NCBI RefSeq assembly: GCF_014673215.1 | Contig: NZ_JACWMS010000003.1 | Location: forward strand, 124,001 to 188,000 | Reading direction: 5' to 3' | Origin: Gordonia hankookensis | GTDB taxonomy: Bacteria > Actinomycetota > Actinomycetes > Mycobacteriales > Mycobacteriaceae | DNA: 64,000 nt | In this document: in pieces, positions 18,853-27,659 of the stretch | Layout of the letters: each line of letters opens with the position of its first letter | Numbering within the stretch: the stretch's first letter is position 1 | Program-made: the position numbers and the translations under genes | The notes under the pieces: generated by a model | Told to the model about the DNA's origin: nothing | Database searches by the model: none | The model's input: the letters and a program-made list of their open reading frames with translations, nothing else

Positions 18853-20202
18853 ATGACCCTGATCGAGAACGCGCATGTCATCACCGTCGACGGCGCACGT
18901 CGTGAACTGCCGCAGGCGTCGGTACTGATCGACGGCGAACGCATCGTCTCGGTCGGCGAGCGTCCGGCGTCGCTGCCCGACGACGCCGTCCGGATCGACG
19001 GGCGCGGACACGTTCTCACGCCGGGGCTGGTCAACACACACCACCATCTCTATCAGTGGATCACCCGCGGTCTCGCCGCCGACCACACCCTGTTCGAGTG
19101 GCTGACCACGCTGTATCCGATCTGGGCCGGGATCGACGAGAACGCGGTGCGCACCGCCGCGCTCGGCGGCCTCACCTCGCTCGCGCTGTCCGGCTGCACG
19201 ACCACCACCGACCACCACTACGTGTTCCCCGCCGACGGCGGTGATCTACTCGGCGCCGAGATCGACGCGGCACGGACCATCGGGCTGCGATTCCATCCCA
19301 CCCGTGGATCGATGGACCTGTCGGAGAAGGACGGCGGACTACCGCCGGATTCGGTGGTGCAGGGCCTCGACGACATCCTTTCGGACAGCGCCGATGCGGT
19401 GTCCCGGTGGCATGATCCCTCCGCCGACGCCATGCTGCGTATCGCGCTCGCACCGTGCTCACCGTTCTCGGTGACCACGGACCTGCTTCGCGAATCGGCG
19501 CTGCTGGCCCGCGAACTCGGGGTCCGGATGCACACCCATCTCGCCGAGTCCCTCGACGAGAACACCTACTGCGACGAGCACTTCGGTTGCACTCCACTGC
19601 AATACATGGAGTCGGTCGGCTGGGTCGGCGACGACGTGTGGTTCGCGCACGGGGTCGAATTCGATGACGACGAGATCGAGCGTCTGGCCGCGACGTCCAC
19701 CGGGGTCGCCCACTGCCCCACTTCCAATGCTCGTCTGGGCAATCGCATCTGCCGCACCCGCGACCTCGTCGATGCCGGTGTCCCGGTCGGTCTCGGCGTC
19801 GACGGGGCGGCGTCCAACGAGTCGTGCCGACTGCTCGAGGAGGCCCACCAGGCGGTCCTCATGGCACGCGCTCGGGGCGGCCCCACGGCGCTCACCACCC
19901 GGACCGCCATCGAGCTGGCGACCATCGGTGGTGCACGGGTGCTCGGCCGGGCCGACGACACCGGCTCGATCGAGGTCGGCAAGCTGGCCGATCTCGTGCT
20001 GTGGGACCTGTCGTCGGTGGCGCACAGTGGCATCGACGACCCGGTTGCCGCGCTGGTCCTCGGCGCCGTCCCGCCGATCATCGGCACCTGGGTGAACGGG
20101 CGACGGATCGTCGGCGACGGCACCATGCTCACCGTCGACACCGACGCCGTCGCCGCCGAGGTGGCCAGGGAGCATCGTCGCCTGATCGACAAGGCGTCCT
20201 GA
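18853..20202 (+). CDS. 8-oxoguanine deaminase-type amidohydrolase
   Basis: An amidohydrolase-superfamily deaminase, predicted to convert 8-oxoguanine to urate or guanine to xanthine. Metal ligands appear as NTHHHLYQ in the first third, HTHLAES in the middle, the histidine of VWFAHGVEFDD, and the aspartate of LGVDGAASNES. The last motif, with ASNES, is typical of the 8-oxoguanine/s-triazine deaminase branch rather than classic guanine deaminase. The start is set at ATG 18853 (MTLIENAHVIT), where the family begins; a GTG at 18796 would add 19 low-complexity residues. Its TGA shares one base with the next ATG, linking it to the xanthine dehydrogenase genes. Confidence 0.85.
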   Translation: MTLIENAHVITVDGARRELPQASVLIDGERIVSVGERPASLPDDAVRIDGRGHVLTPGLVNTHHHLYQWITRGLAADHTLFEWLTTLYPIWAGIDENAVRTAALGGLTSLALSGCTTTTDHHYVFPADGGDLLGAEIDAARTIGLRFHPTRGSMDLSEKDGGLPPDSVVQGLDDILSDSADAVSRWHDPSADAMLRIALAPCSPFSVTTDLLRESALLARELGVRMHTHLAESLDENTYCDEHFGCTPLQYMESVGWVGDDVWFAHGVEFDDDEIERLAATSTGVAHCPTSNARLGNRICRTRDLVDAGVPVGLGVDGAASNESCRLLEEAHQAVLMARARGGPTALTTRTAIELATIGGARVLGRADDTGSIEVGKLADLVLWDLSSVAHSGIDDPVAALVLGAVPPIIGTWVNGRRIVGDGTMLTVDTDAVAAEVAREHRRLIDKAS

Positions 20203-21020
20203 TGGATCTCAACACGATCACCGGTTATCGCCACGCCCGTGCACGCGAGGACCTGCATCTGGCCCCCGGCGAGAGGCTGGTCGCCGGTGGTACCTGGTTC
20301 TTCTCCGAGCCACAGGTGGATGCCTCGGGCATCGTGGACCTGTCGGAGATGGAATGGCCTGCGCTGGAAGAGCTTCCCGACGGCGGACTCCGGATCGGAG
20401 CCACCTGCACCATCGCCGAACTCGCCGCACTGCCCGCACGTTCGGGATGGCGGGCGCAACCGTTGTTCGGCGCATGCGCGAATGCCCTGCTGGCGTCGTT
20501 CAAGATCTGGAACGTGGCCACCGTCGGTGGCAACATCTGTCGCGCCTATGCGGCGGCCGCGATGGTCTCGCTCACCGCCGGACTCGACGGCGTCGCCGAG
20601 ATCTGGTGCCCCGACGGCAACGATCGTCGAATCCCGGCCGCCGAGTTCGTCACCGGCAACGGCACCACCCTACTCGCCGACGGCGAAGTACTTCGCGCCG
20701 TCGACATCCCGGGATCCTCGATGCGCGCGACCACCGCATTCCGCAAGATCGCCTTGGCAGAACTCGGACGGTCGGGCGCGGTGGTCACCGGTCGCATCGA
20801 CCAGGACGACTCGGTGGTCATCGGGATCACCGCGGCCACCACTCGCCCGGTCGTCCTGCGCTATCCGTCACCGCCGTGGGCGGCCCGGTTGCGTCGGGAC
20901 GTCTCTGCCGTCGACGCCTACTACACCGATCCGCTCGGCGCGGCCGATTGGCGACGTGCAGTGTCGGTCGTTCTGGCAGAGGAGATCCGGACCGAACTCG
21001 CGGACGGGGTCACCCGATGA
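20202..21020 (+). CDS. Xanthine dehydrogenase FAD-binding subunit
   Basis: The FAD-carrying electron-transfer subunit of a xanthine dehydrogenase-family enzyme. The 272-residue protein has the vanillyl-alcohol-oxidase-type FAD fold, with LVAGGTWFF near residues 27-35 and the second nucleotide motif KIWNVATVGGNIC near 101-113. The AFRKIALAELGRSGAVV segment of the CO-dehydrogenase flavoprotein C-terminal domain follows. It starts within the deaminase stop (TGATG) and overlaps the next gene by four bases (ATGA), as expected for subunits made in fixed ratio. Confidence 0.88.
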   Translation: MDLNTITGYRHARAREDLHLAPGERLVAGGTWFFSEPQVDASGIVDLSEMEWPALEELPDGGLRIGATCTIAELAALPARSGWRAQPLFGACANALLASFKIWNVATVGGNICRAYAAAAMVSLTAGLDGVAEIWCPDGNDRRIPAAEFVTGNGTTLLADGEVLRAVDIPGSSMRATTAFRKIALAELGRSGAVVTGRIDQDDSVVIGITAATTRPVVLRYPSPPWAARLRRDVSAVDAYYTDPLGAADWRRAVSVVLAEEIRTELADGVTR

Positions 21021-23788
21021 GGTTCTCGGTGAACGGGGCCGAGCATCAGGCGCAGCCGCGGCCGGGCCAGTGTCTGCGCACCCTGCTGCGTGACACCGCG
21101 CATTTCGAGGTGAAGAAGGGCTGCGACGCAGGCGACTGCGGAGCCTGCTCGGTGCTCGTCGACGACACCCCGGTCCATTCCTGCATCTATCCGGCGCAGC
21201 GAGTGGAGAACCGTTCGGTGACCACGGCGTCCGGACTCGGCACGCCAGACGATCTGCATCCGATGCAGCAGTCCTTCATCGACAACTTCGGTTTCCAATG
21301 CGGATTCTGCACGGCGGGAATGGTCGTCACGGCCTCCACACTGCGTCCCGACGACCTCGCCGACCTGCCCCGGAAGATGAAGGGCAATCTGTGCCGGTGC
21401 ACCGGCTACCGGGCCATCCGCGCCGCCATCAGCCAAGGCCTCGCCGACGGCAACCGAACGCCCGCCGACAGCAACACGAATCCAGCCGACAGCACTCCGG
21501 TATCTGCGACCGGCAGCGTCGGCCAATCGGTCAACCCGCCTGCGGCGCGACGAGTAGTCACCGGTACCGAGCCCTACACCTTCGACGTCGCGGTTCCCGG
21601 GATGACCTACCTGAGAGTCCTCGGATCGCCTGTCCCCCACGCCCGCATCGCGTCGATCGACGTCTCGGCAGCCGAGCGAGTGGAGGGCGTCGCACTCATC
21701 CTCACCCACGAGAACGTATCCGGCAGACGGTTCTCCACGGCCCGGCACGAGCACCGTGAGGACGACCCCGACGACACACTGATCCTCGACCCGGTGGTCC
21801 GATTCGTCGGACAGCGGGTCGCCGCGGTCGTCGCCGACACCGCAGCGGCCGCGGAGCACGCGTGCCGGTTGATCGAGGTGACCTACGAGGAGTTGCCTGC
21901 GGTCTTCGATCCCGAGGAGGCCAGGCAACCGGGCGCGCCGCGCATCCATCCCGAGCGCACCGCGCTCGATCGCGTGAACCATGCGGACCGGAACACGATT
22001 GCCGACTTCCATCACGGGTTCGGAGGCGATGTCGATGACGCTCTGGCCCGCTCGGCGGTGACGGTCTCGGGCAGCTGGTCGACGGCCCGGGTCTCGCACG
22101 CGCAACTCGAGACACACGGCAGCATCGGCCTGCTCGACGACGACGGACGTCTGGTGATCCGGACCAGCAGCCAGGTCCCGTTCCTCGTGCGCGACGAACT
22201 GGCACACCTCCTCGATCTCGACGTCGACCGGATTCGGGTCTTCACGGCCCGCGTCGGCGGCGGGTTCGGCGGCAAACAGGAACTCCTCACCGAGGATCTC
22301 GTCGCGCTCGCCGTGCTGCGCACCGGCCGACCCTGCGGCTACGAGATGAGCCGTACCGACGAGATGACCCGCACCACCTATCGTCACCCGTTCCGCGTGG
22401 CGGTCGACCTGGGGGCTGACACCGACGGACGACTGACCGCACTGAAGATCGATGTCCTCTCCGACACCGGCGCATACGGAAATCATGCGATCGGGGTCAT
22501 GTTCCATGCATGCGCCGAGTCGATCTCGGTCTACAACTGCCCGGTCAAGCGGGTCGATGCGGAGGTCGTCTACACCAACAACCCGCCGTCGGGAGCCTTC
22601 CGCGGCTACGGGCTCGGGCAGGTGATCTTCGCGGTGGAGAGCGCGCTCGACGAACTCGCGATCTCTCTCGACATCGACCCCTTCGAGTTGCGCCGCCGCA
22701 ACGCCGTGGCCGACGGCGATCCACTCCTCATCACCCATCCCGAGCCCGAACCCGACCTGGTGTACGGCAGTTACGGTCTCGACCAGTGTCTCGACCTCGC
22801 GCAATCGGCGTTGGACCGTGGCAACGGCACTGCGCCACCGCCGGGACCGCATTGGCGTGTCGGAGAAGGGATGGCGTTGGCCGCCATCGCCACCATGGCA
22901 CCGCGCGGTCACATCTCGCGGGTGCGGATCGGCGTGGACGCCGAGGGCGACTATCACGTCGGGATCGGCACATCCGAGTTCGGCAACGGCACCACCACCG
23001 TCCACACGCAGATCGCGGCGACGGCGCTGGACACCACGCCCGACCGGATCCGGTTGAGCCACGGCGATACCGACGCCGCCGACTACGACACGGGTGCGTT
23101 CGCCTCGGCTGGCATCACCGTCGCGGGAAAGGCACTCCACGCAGCGTGTATCTCGCTGCGCGAGAAGCTGATCGGTGCAGCCGCCGAGGTCGTCGGCGAC
23201 GAGCCGGATCGCGTGGTCCTGACCCCCGACGGGGCGATGGCGGGCGAACGCCTGATCTCGTTCCGCGAGTTGATCGACGCCGTCGACGACGAATCACGCG
23301 TCGACGACCGGATCGTAGCGACCGGCGTGGAGAACGGCGACCTGCGGTCGATCGCGTTCAACGTGCACGCATTCCGTGTGGCAGTGAACACCGAGACCGG
23401 CGCCGTCGAGATCCTGCAGTCGGTCCAGTCCGCCGACGCCGGCACCGTGATGAATCCTCAGCAGTGCATCGGCCAGGTGGAAGGCGGTGTCGCGCAGGCC
23501 ATCGGCTCGTCGCTGTACGAGGAGATCGTGCTCGACGGTCACGGTGTCCCGCTGACGCCGGTCTTCCGGAACTACCGGGTTCCGCAGATGGCCGACATCC
23601 CCACCACGGAGGTCTATTTCGCCGAGACCTCCGACGACCTCGGGCCTTTCGGCGCGAAGTCGATGAGCGAGTCGCCCTACAACCCGGTGGCCCCGGCACT
23701 GGCGAACGCGATCCGTCGGGCGATCGGCGTGCGCCCCCACGAGTTGCCGATGTCCCGCGATCGCGTGTGGCGACTGATGCAGGACTGA
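21017..23788 (+). CDS. Xanthine dehydrogenase, fused [2Fe-2S]/molybdopterin subunit
   Basis: Oxidises hypoxanthine/xanthine (or a related purine) at a molybdopterin centre and passes electrons through two [2Fe-2S] clusters to the separate FAD subunit. Of 923 residues, about 1-150 are the ferredoxin-like and helical Fe-S domains (GCDAGDCGACS; CGFCTAGM; GNLCRCTGY). A linker rich in T, N and S follows near 150-175, then the large Mo domain. That domain shows RVGGGFGGKQE, the FRGYGLGQ loop, EGGVAQAIGS and the C-terminal FGAKSMSES, which supplies the active-site glutamate. Separate FAD and joined Fe-S/Mo parts are a less common arrangement. Substrate is inferred from the neighbouring deaminase. 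Confidence 0.9.
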   Translation: MRFSVNGAEHQAQPRPGQCLRTLLRDTAHFEVKKGCDAGDCGACSVLVDDTPVHSCIYPAQRVENRSVTTASGLGTPDDLHPMQQSFIDNFGFQCGFCTAGMVVTASTLRPDDLADLPRKMKGNLCRCTGYRAIRAAISQGLADGNRTPADSNTNPADSTPVSATGSVGQSVNPPAARRVVTGTEPYTFDVAVPGMTYLRVLGSPVPHARIASIDVSAAERVEGVALILTHENVSGRRFSTARHEHREDDPDDTLILDPVVRFVGQRVAAVVADTAAAAEHACRLIEVTYEELPAVFDPEEARQPGAPRIHPERTALDRVNHADRNTIADFHHGFGGDVDDALARSAVTVSGSWSTARVSHAQLETHGSIGLLDDDGRLVIRTSSQVPFLVRDELAHLLDLDVDRIRVFTARVGGGFGGKQELLTEDLVALAVLRTGRPCGYEMSRTDEMTRTTYRHPFRVAVDLGADTDGRLTALKIDVLSDTGAYGNHAIGVMFHACAESISVYNCPVKRVDAEVVYTNNPPSGAFRGYGLGQVIFAVESALDELAISLDIDPFELRRRNAVADGDPLLITHPEPEPDLVYGSYGLDQCLDLAQSALDRGNGTAPPPGPHWRVGEGMALAAIATMAPRGHISRVRIGVDAEGDYHVGIGTSEFGNGTTTVHTQIAATALDTTPDRIRLSHGDTDAADYDTGAFASAGITVAGKALHAACISLREKLIGAAAEVVGDEPDRVVLTPDGAMAGERLISFRELIDAVDDESRVDDRIVATGVENGDLRSIAFNVHAFRVAVNTETGAVEILQSVQSADAGTVMNPQQCIGQVEGGVAQAIGSSLYEEIVLDGHGVPLTPVFRNYRVPQMADIPTTEVYFAETSDDLGPFGAKSMSESPYNPVAPALANAIRRAIGVRPHELPMSRDRVWRLMQD

Positions 23789-23813
23789 GTGCCGGGCCCC
23801 GGCCCCGACGCGG

Positions 23814-25043
23814 TCAGGCGCGCAACAACCCCTTGGCGACGTGGGTCACCTGGATCTCGTTGCTGCCTGCGTAGATCATCAGCGACTTGGCATCGCGCGC
23901 AAGCTGTTCCACACGGTACTCGGCCATGTACCCGTTGCCGCCGAACAGCTGGACCGCCTCCATCGCCACCTCGGTGGCGGCACGCGAGGAGTAGAGCTTC
24001 ATCGCCGACGCCTCGGGCAGCGACAAGGGCTTTCCGGCGTTGGTCCGTTCGATGGCGTTGAAGAGCATGTTCTGCACATTGATCCGCGCGATTTCCATCT
24101 CCGCCAGCTTCAGCTGGATGAGCTGGAACTGACCGATCTCCTGGCCCCAGAGCGTGCGGTTCTTCGCGTAATCGAGCGACAGCCGCTGACATTCGTTGAT
24201 GATCCCCAGCGACAACGCGGCGATGCCGACACGCTCGGCGGTGAACCCGGCCTTCGCCCCTTCGCCGCCTCGGGTGTCCGATCCGGTGTCCTCGGTCTCG
24301 CCGAGGAGCCGGTCCTTGCCGAGCCGCACGTTGTCGAAGAACAGTTCGCCGGTGGGCGAACTCATCATGCCCATCTTCTTGAACGCCTTGCCCTGGGTGA
24401 GCCCGGGCATGCCCTTGTCGAGGACGAACGAGAGCACCTTGCGATCACGGACTGGGGTGTCGTCGCCCTCGTCGAGCTTGGCGAACACCACGATCGTGTC
24501 GGCGTACGGACCGTTGGTGATGAACGTCTTCTGGCCTTTGAGAACGTAGTCGTCGCCGTCGCGTTTGACGCTCGTCTTCATGCCGCCCAGCGCATCCGAC
24601 CCCGAATCGGGCTCGGTGATCGCCCACGCGCCGACCTTCTCCATCGTGACGAGTTCGGGCAGCCAGCGCTTCTTCTGCGCCAGGGTTCCCTTGCTGCGGA
24701 TGGTCGATGCGGTGAGGCCCATGCTCACACCCATCGACCCCACCAGGCCCAGGCAGACACCGGCCAGTTCGATGTTGAGGATCATGAACGTCGAGCTCGA
24801 CATGTTCCCGCCGCCCCCGCCGGACGACTTCTTCTCACCGTTCGCCTCGGCCTCGAGCTCCTTCTCCAGGGCTTCCTTCGCCATGGCGTCGACACCGAAG
24901 GTGGAAAGCAGTTTGCGGGTGATGTCATAGGGCGGCAGCTGGCCGGTCTCGAGCTCGTCGATGTGCGGCTTGATCTCTTTGTCGATGAACGCACGCAACG
25001 CATCTCGGACCATCACATCTTCTTCGGACCACTCGTACATCAC
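23814..25043 (-). CDS. Acyl-CoA dehydrogenase
   Basis: An FAD-dependent alpha,beta-dehydrogenase of acyl-CoA thioesters, 409 aa. FAD/substrate motifs are visible as AITEPDSGSDA (141-151) and KTFITNG (172-178). The usual catalytic position IYEGT reads IYAGSNEIQ, so the base is probably E270 in AERVGIA, the location used by isovaleryl- and long-chain acyl-CoA dehydrogenases. A hydrophilic linker EANGEKKSSGGGGGN at about 66-80 interrupts the N-terminal helical domain. It stands alone, convergent with the xanthine dehydrogenase gene 25 bases away. The acyl chain it prefers cannot be told. Confidence 0.9.
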   Translation of the reverse strand: MMYEWSEEDVMVRDALRAFIDKEIKPHIDELETGQLPPYDITRKLLSTFGVDAMAKEALEKELEAEANGEKKSSGGGGGNMSSSTFMILNIELAGVCLGLVGSMGVSMGLTASTIRSKGTLAQKKRWLPELVTMEKVGAWAITEPDSGSDALGGMKTSVKRDGDDYVLKGQKTFITNGPYADTIVVFAKLDEGDDTPVRDRKVLSFVLDKGMPGLTQGKAFKKMGMMSSPTGELFFDNVRLGKDRLLGETEDTGSDTRGGEGAKAGFTAERVGIAALSLGIINECQRLSLDYAKNRTLWGQEIGQFQLIQLKLAEMEIARINVQNMLFNAIERTNAGKPLSLPEASAMKLYSSRAATEVAMEAVQLFGGNGYMAEYRVEQLARDAKSLMIYAGSNEIQVTHVAKGLLRA

Positions 25044-25154
25044 ATCTCCTCACGGGTGACGGCTTTCGCCTGCGAATTATCTGACAACCTGGTGCGCTGA
25101 CCATGGTGAAAGGCGGATACAACAGAACCGTCGACGCCCGGGATACTGGTCGCC

Positions 25155-25757
25155 ATGGTGACGACATGCTCCCCGCCCGATGACCCGGGTGAACTGCATC
25201 CCGCACTCACCGGCAGGTTCAGCCCGCAGGCTTTTGACCCACGGTCGACGATGACGGAACGCCAGGTGGATCTGCTGCTCGATGCGGCCAGACTGGCACC
25301 GTCGGCCGGCAACTCCCAACCGTGGTCGTTCATTGCCGCGCTGCGCGACGACGTGGTGCACCGCAGACTGATGCCGCTGCTGGCGCCGAGTTCGACTCGG
25401 TGGGCGGCTGATGCGTCGCTGCTCGTCGTCAATCTGGCGCATGCGCGGGTGGCGGACTCCCCCGAGTGGCAGTATTCCGAGTTCTCGCAATACGACCTCG
25501 GACAGGCAGTCGCCCACATGACCATGCAGGCGTTGGCACTCGGACTGGCCGTTCGACAGTTCCGCGCCTTCGACCGGGACGCCATCGCCCGCGAGTTCGA
25601 GGTGCCCACCCACATGGACGTCACGTCGATGAGCGCCTTTGGTGTCGCCGCCCATGACATCGCAGGATCACTTCCGGGATCGAGATCGCGACGCACCCGC
25701 CGCGATGTCGTCTGGGTTCGGGCCGAATCGCCCGACGAGAGCACAGCCGAGGGGTGA
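25155..25757 (+). CDS. Nitroreductase family protein
   Basis: An FMN-dependent NAD(P)H oxidoreductase of the nitroreductase fold, 200 aa. The N-terminal half has the FMN-binding RFSPQAFDP and the LDAARLAPSAGNSQPWSF motif at about 41-58, which is the clearest family mark. The central helix GQAVAHMTMQALALGLAV supplies the dimer interface. The GVAAHDI segment replaces the more usual C-terminal G-x-P pair, and the last 30 residues are arginine-rich and unlike the family. It is divergent from the acyl-CoA dehydrogenase gene, 111 bases apart. Substrate unknown. Confidence 0.85.
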   Translation: MVTTCSPPDDPGELHPALTGRFSPQAFDPRSTMTERQVDLLLDAARLAPSAGNSQPWSFIAALRDDVVHRRLMPLLAPSSTRWAADASLLVVNLAHARVADSPEWQYSEFSQYDLGQAVAHMTMQALALGLAVRQFRAFDRDAIAREFEVPTHMDVTSMSAFGVAAHDIAGSLPGSRSRRTRRDVVWVRAESPDESTAEG

Positions 25758-25963
25758 GTCTCAACGACCATTCGGCCACTCGAACATCGAAATACCCCCG
25801 GAGCCGGTGTTCATCGGAACACGTTTCAGTTTCTTGATGATCACTGTGTCAGGAGTGCCTGCGGATGTCTAGGTACGCAATCGCGATTTCGTTCCTTTGG
25901 TACCTCCGCGGAGTTCTCCACCAGCTCTGAACCCGTCGGCGTTCGCCGCGGCGAACGCTCCGG
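25758..25963. terminator. Intergenic with perfect palindrome (terminator candidate)
   Basis: GCGTTCGCCGCGGCGAACGC (25939-25958) is a perfect 20-base palindrome five bases beyond the stop of the minus-strand histidine-phosphatase-like gene and is best read as its terminator. A second dyad, GTGTTCATCGGAACAC (25807-25822), lies nearer the nitroreductase gene. No gene is supported here. Confidence 0.5.
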
Positions 25964-26470
25964 TCACTGATCGACCACCGATGTCGTCCGGTATGCCGCA
26001 GCCGGCCGCACCTCGACGGCGAAGAAATCATCCGCGTGCTCGGCGAGCAACGCCTGTGCCACCGGCATCGACACCACGCACATCGTGGTGGGCGGTTGCT
26101 CCGCGCGCCACTGGTGGATCCGTGCGACGAAGTCGACGACCGTCTCGCCGCCGTGCGGGCATGCACCGAGATCGGTGAACCACGCCGCCAGTTCGGCGGG
26201 TGGAACATCCTCGGGGGTCAAGCCGGACCACACCCCGAAGTCCACTGTGCGCAGCCGGACCTCGACAGCGGCACCGACGCCGAGGATCTCGCACGATTCG
26301 CGCGGCGCGACCTCGGGCCCGCAGGGCACGCCGATCGCAGTTGGTATGTCGTCGGCGATCGTCGCGGCGAGGGCCGAGACGGTTCTTCGCCCCCCGTCGT
26401 CCAGAGACAGATCACCGCCGAACCGCACCGATCGGTTGGGGCCGGTGCGGCCGGCGGTGATGACCAGCAC
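25964..26470 (-). CDS. Histidine-phosphatase-fold protein lacking catalytic histidines
   Basis: A 168-residue protein with the layout of the histidine phosphatase superfamily: an N-terminal strand MLVITAG, the EVRLRTVDFGVWSGL segment (family: E-x-x-F-G-x-W-x-G) and PHGGETVVDFVARI (family: GES-x-x-D). However, the catalytic RHG is RTG at residues 8-10, and the second histidine (family: V-S-H) is replaced in VVSMPVAQ, so phosphatase activity is doubtful. It starts at GTG 26470, nine bases after cbtA, and so belongs to the B12-riboswitch-controlled cobalt operon. A role in corrinoid or cobalt metabolism is inferred; a structural or ligand-binding function is more likely than catalysis. Confidence 0.75.
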   Translation of the reverse strand: MLVITAGRTGPNRSVRFGGDLSLDDGGRRTVSALAATIADDIPTAIGVPCGPEVAPRESCEILGVGAAVEVRLRTVDFGVWSGLTPEDVPPAELAAWFTDLGACPHGGETVVDFVARIHQWRAEQPPTTMCVVSMPVAQALLAEHADDFFAVEVRPAAAYRTTSVVDQ

Positions 26471-26479
26471 TGTCCGGTG

Positions 26480-27307
26480 TCAGCCCTGCTCGGCGACGAT
26501 CTTGTCGCCGGTCGTCACATCCGCAGTCGCTGCGGGGCGGGCGAGACGCCCGAGGATCACCGCGAACACCACCGTCAGCACGGTCCACAGGACGACCTGA
26601 TTGGCGATCGTGTAGACCCGGAAATCGCCGATCACGTCGCCCGGGAAGCCGGGGAACATGATCTGTCCCGAATCGTTGGCGACCGGGCCCGGCACCTCGT
26701 CGAACTCTGGCAGCACGGCGACGGTGATCGTCACCGCCACGAGGTAGCCGACCGTGGCGGCAACTCCCGACAGCAGACCGCCCAGTCGCGGACGCAGCCA
26801 CAATGCGAGCACCACCGCGGCGATCGCGAACGCGAGTGACAGCAGGGTGATCGCGAGGAACGCGCCGCTGCGCGCGCCGATCGTGTCATCGTTGCCGACG
26901 GCGGGTGGATTGGCCGGGTAGGCGAAGAACGGCACCCCGAACACGGCGACGAACCCGATCACGCCGAGTGCGCCGGCCGTCACGCGAGGATCGGTTGCCG
27001 GGTAATGGCGTCCCATGTAGGCCCACAGAATCGTGAACGCGACCGCGAAGAACGCACCCATGCAGACCGCGAAGACCACCGTACCGACCCCGGCACCGAT
27101 GTTCTCCTGGATCGAACGGGTGAAGACCTCTCCGTGCTCGTGTGCGCCGTGCTCGCCCGCGAGCATCTCCTCGGCGTGCGAGCGTCCTTCTTCGTAATCG
27201 ATCGCCTTGGCGACCTGCGGCTCGATGAACAGCCGGGCGAACACGTACGCGACGATTCCGGCGATCAGACCCGACAACAGGCCTGCGCCGATGAATTTCT
27301 TCTCCAT
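26480..27307 (-). CDS. cbtA: Cobalt transporter subunit CbtA
   Basis: A 275-residue membrane protein of the CbtA family, predicted to take part in cobalt uptake for B12 synthesis. It has a transmembrane helix at residues 6-24 (FIGAGLLSGLIAGIVAYVF), then a histidine-rich soluble stretch (AEEMLAGEHGAHEHGE) likely to handle metal. About five more hydrophobic segments follow, including FGVPFFAYPANPP, a loop typical of the family. It follows cbtB by 29 bases. The start is ATG 27307; further upstream the frame crosses cbtB and the riboswitch. Regulation by cobalamin follows from the leader of cbtB. Confidence 0.88.
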   Translation of the reverse strand: MEKKFIGAGLLSGLIAGIVAYVFARLFIEPQVAKAIDYEEGRSHAEEMLAGEHGAHEHGEVFTRSIQENIGAGVGTVVFAVCMGAFFAVAFTILWAYMGRHYPATDPRVTAGALGVIGFVAVFGVPFFAYPANPPAVGNDDTIGARSGAFLAITLLSLAFAIAAVVLALWLRPRLGGLLSGVAATVGYLVAVTITVAVLPEFDEVPGPVANDSGQIMFPGFPGDVIGDFRVYTIANQVVLWTVLTVVFAVILGRLARPAATADVTTGDKIVAEQG

Positions 27308-27336
27308 GTGTGGTTGTCTCCCCTGTCCGTTCTCGC

Positions 27337-27561
27337 TCAGTGGCAGGGGAAGCCGAGGAAGTGCCTGGCGTCGTGCACGAACTCGTGGACATGGGTGTCG
27401 GACCCGAACACCGACACCGCGCCCTGGTCGTAACCCAGGAAGTAATAGGCGAGACCGGCGAGCAGCACGGTCAGGCTGAGCCACATCGCGGCGCTCGCCA
27501 CCGAGAGATCCGGAACGGCCAGCGATCGGGCCTTTGTTGTCGTCTGCGTCGAGGCAGTCAT
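27337..27561 (-). CDS. cbtB: Cobalt transporter subunit CbtB
   Basis: A 74-residue single-span membrane protein. The transmembrane helix is at about 25-43 (AMWLSLTVLLAGLAYYFLG). The C-terminus HVHEFVHDARHFLGFPCH carries the histidine/cysteine metal motif that defines the CbtB family. It is the first gene of cbtB-cbtA-pseudophosphatase, directly behind a cobalamin riboswitch, which fits the known pairing of CbtAB with B12 control. Small size and a single span suggest it feeds metal to CbtA. Confidence 0.9.
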   Translation of the reverse strand: MTASTQTTTKARSLAVPDLSVASAAMWLSLTVLLAGLAYYFLGYDQGAVSVFGSDTHVHEFVHDARHFLGFPCH

Positions 27562-27659
27562 ACGGGTGGTCCTTTCCCGGGGATTTCGCGTCCCACTTCG
27601 TGTTGTCCCAAACGGTACGTTCCCAAACGGGTTGTCCCGATCGGGTTGTCGAAACGAAC

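Noticed and set aside
20921..23140. 739-codon minus-strand frame inside the xanthine dehydrogenase genes
   Set aside because: It crosses two genes with full domain evidence on the other strand and shows no domain.
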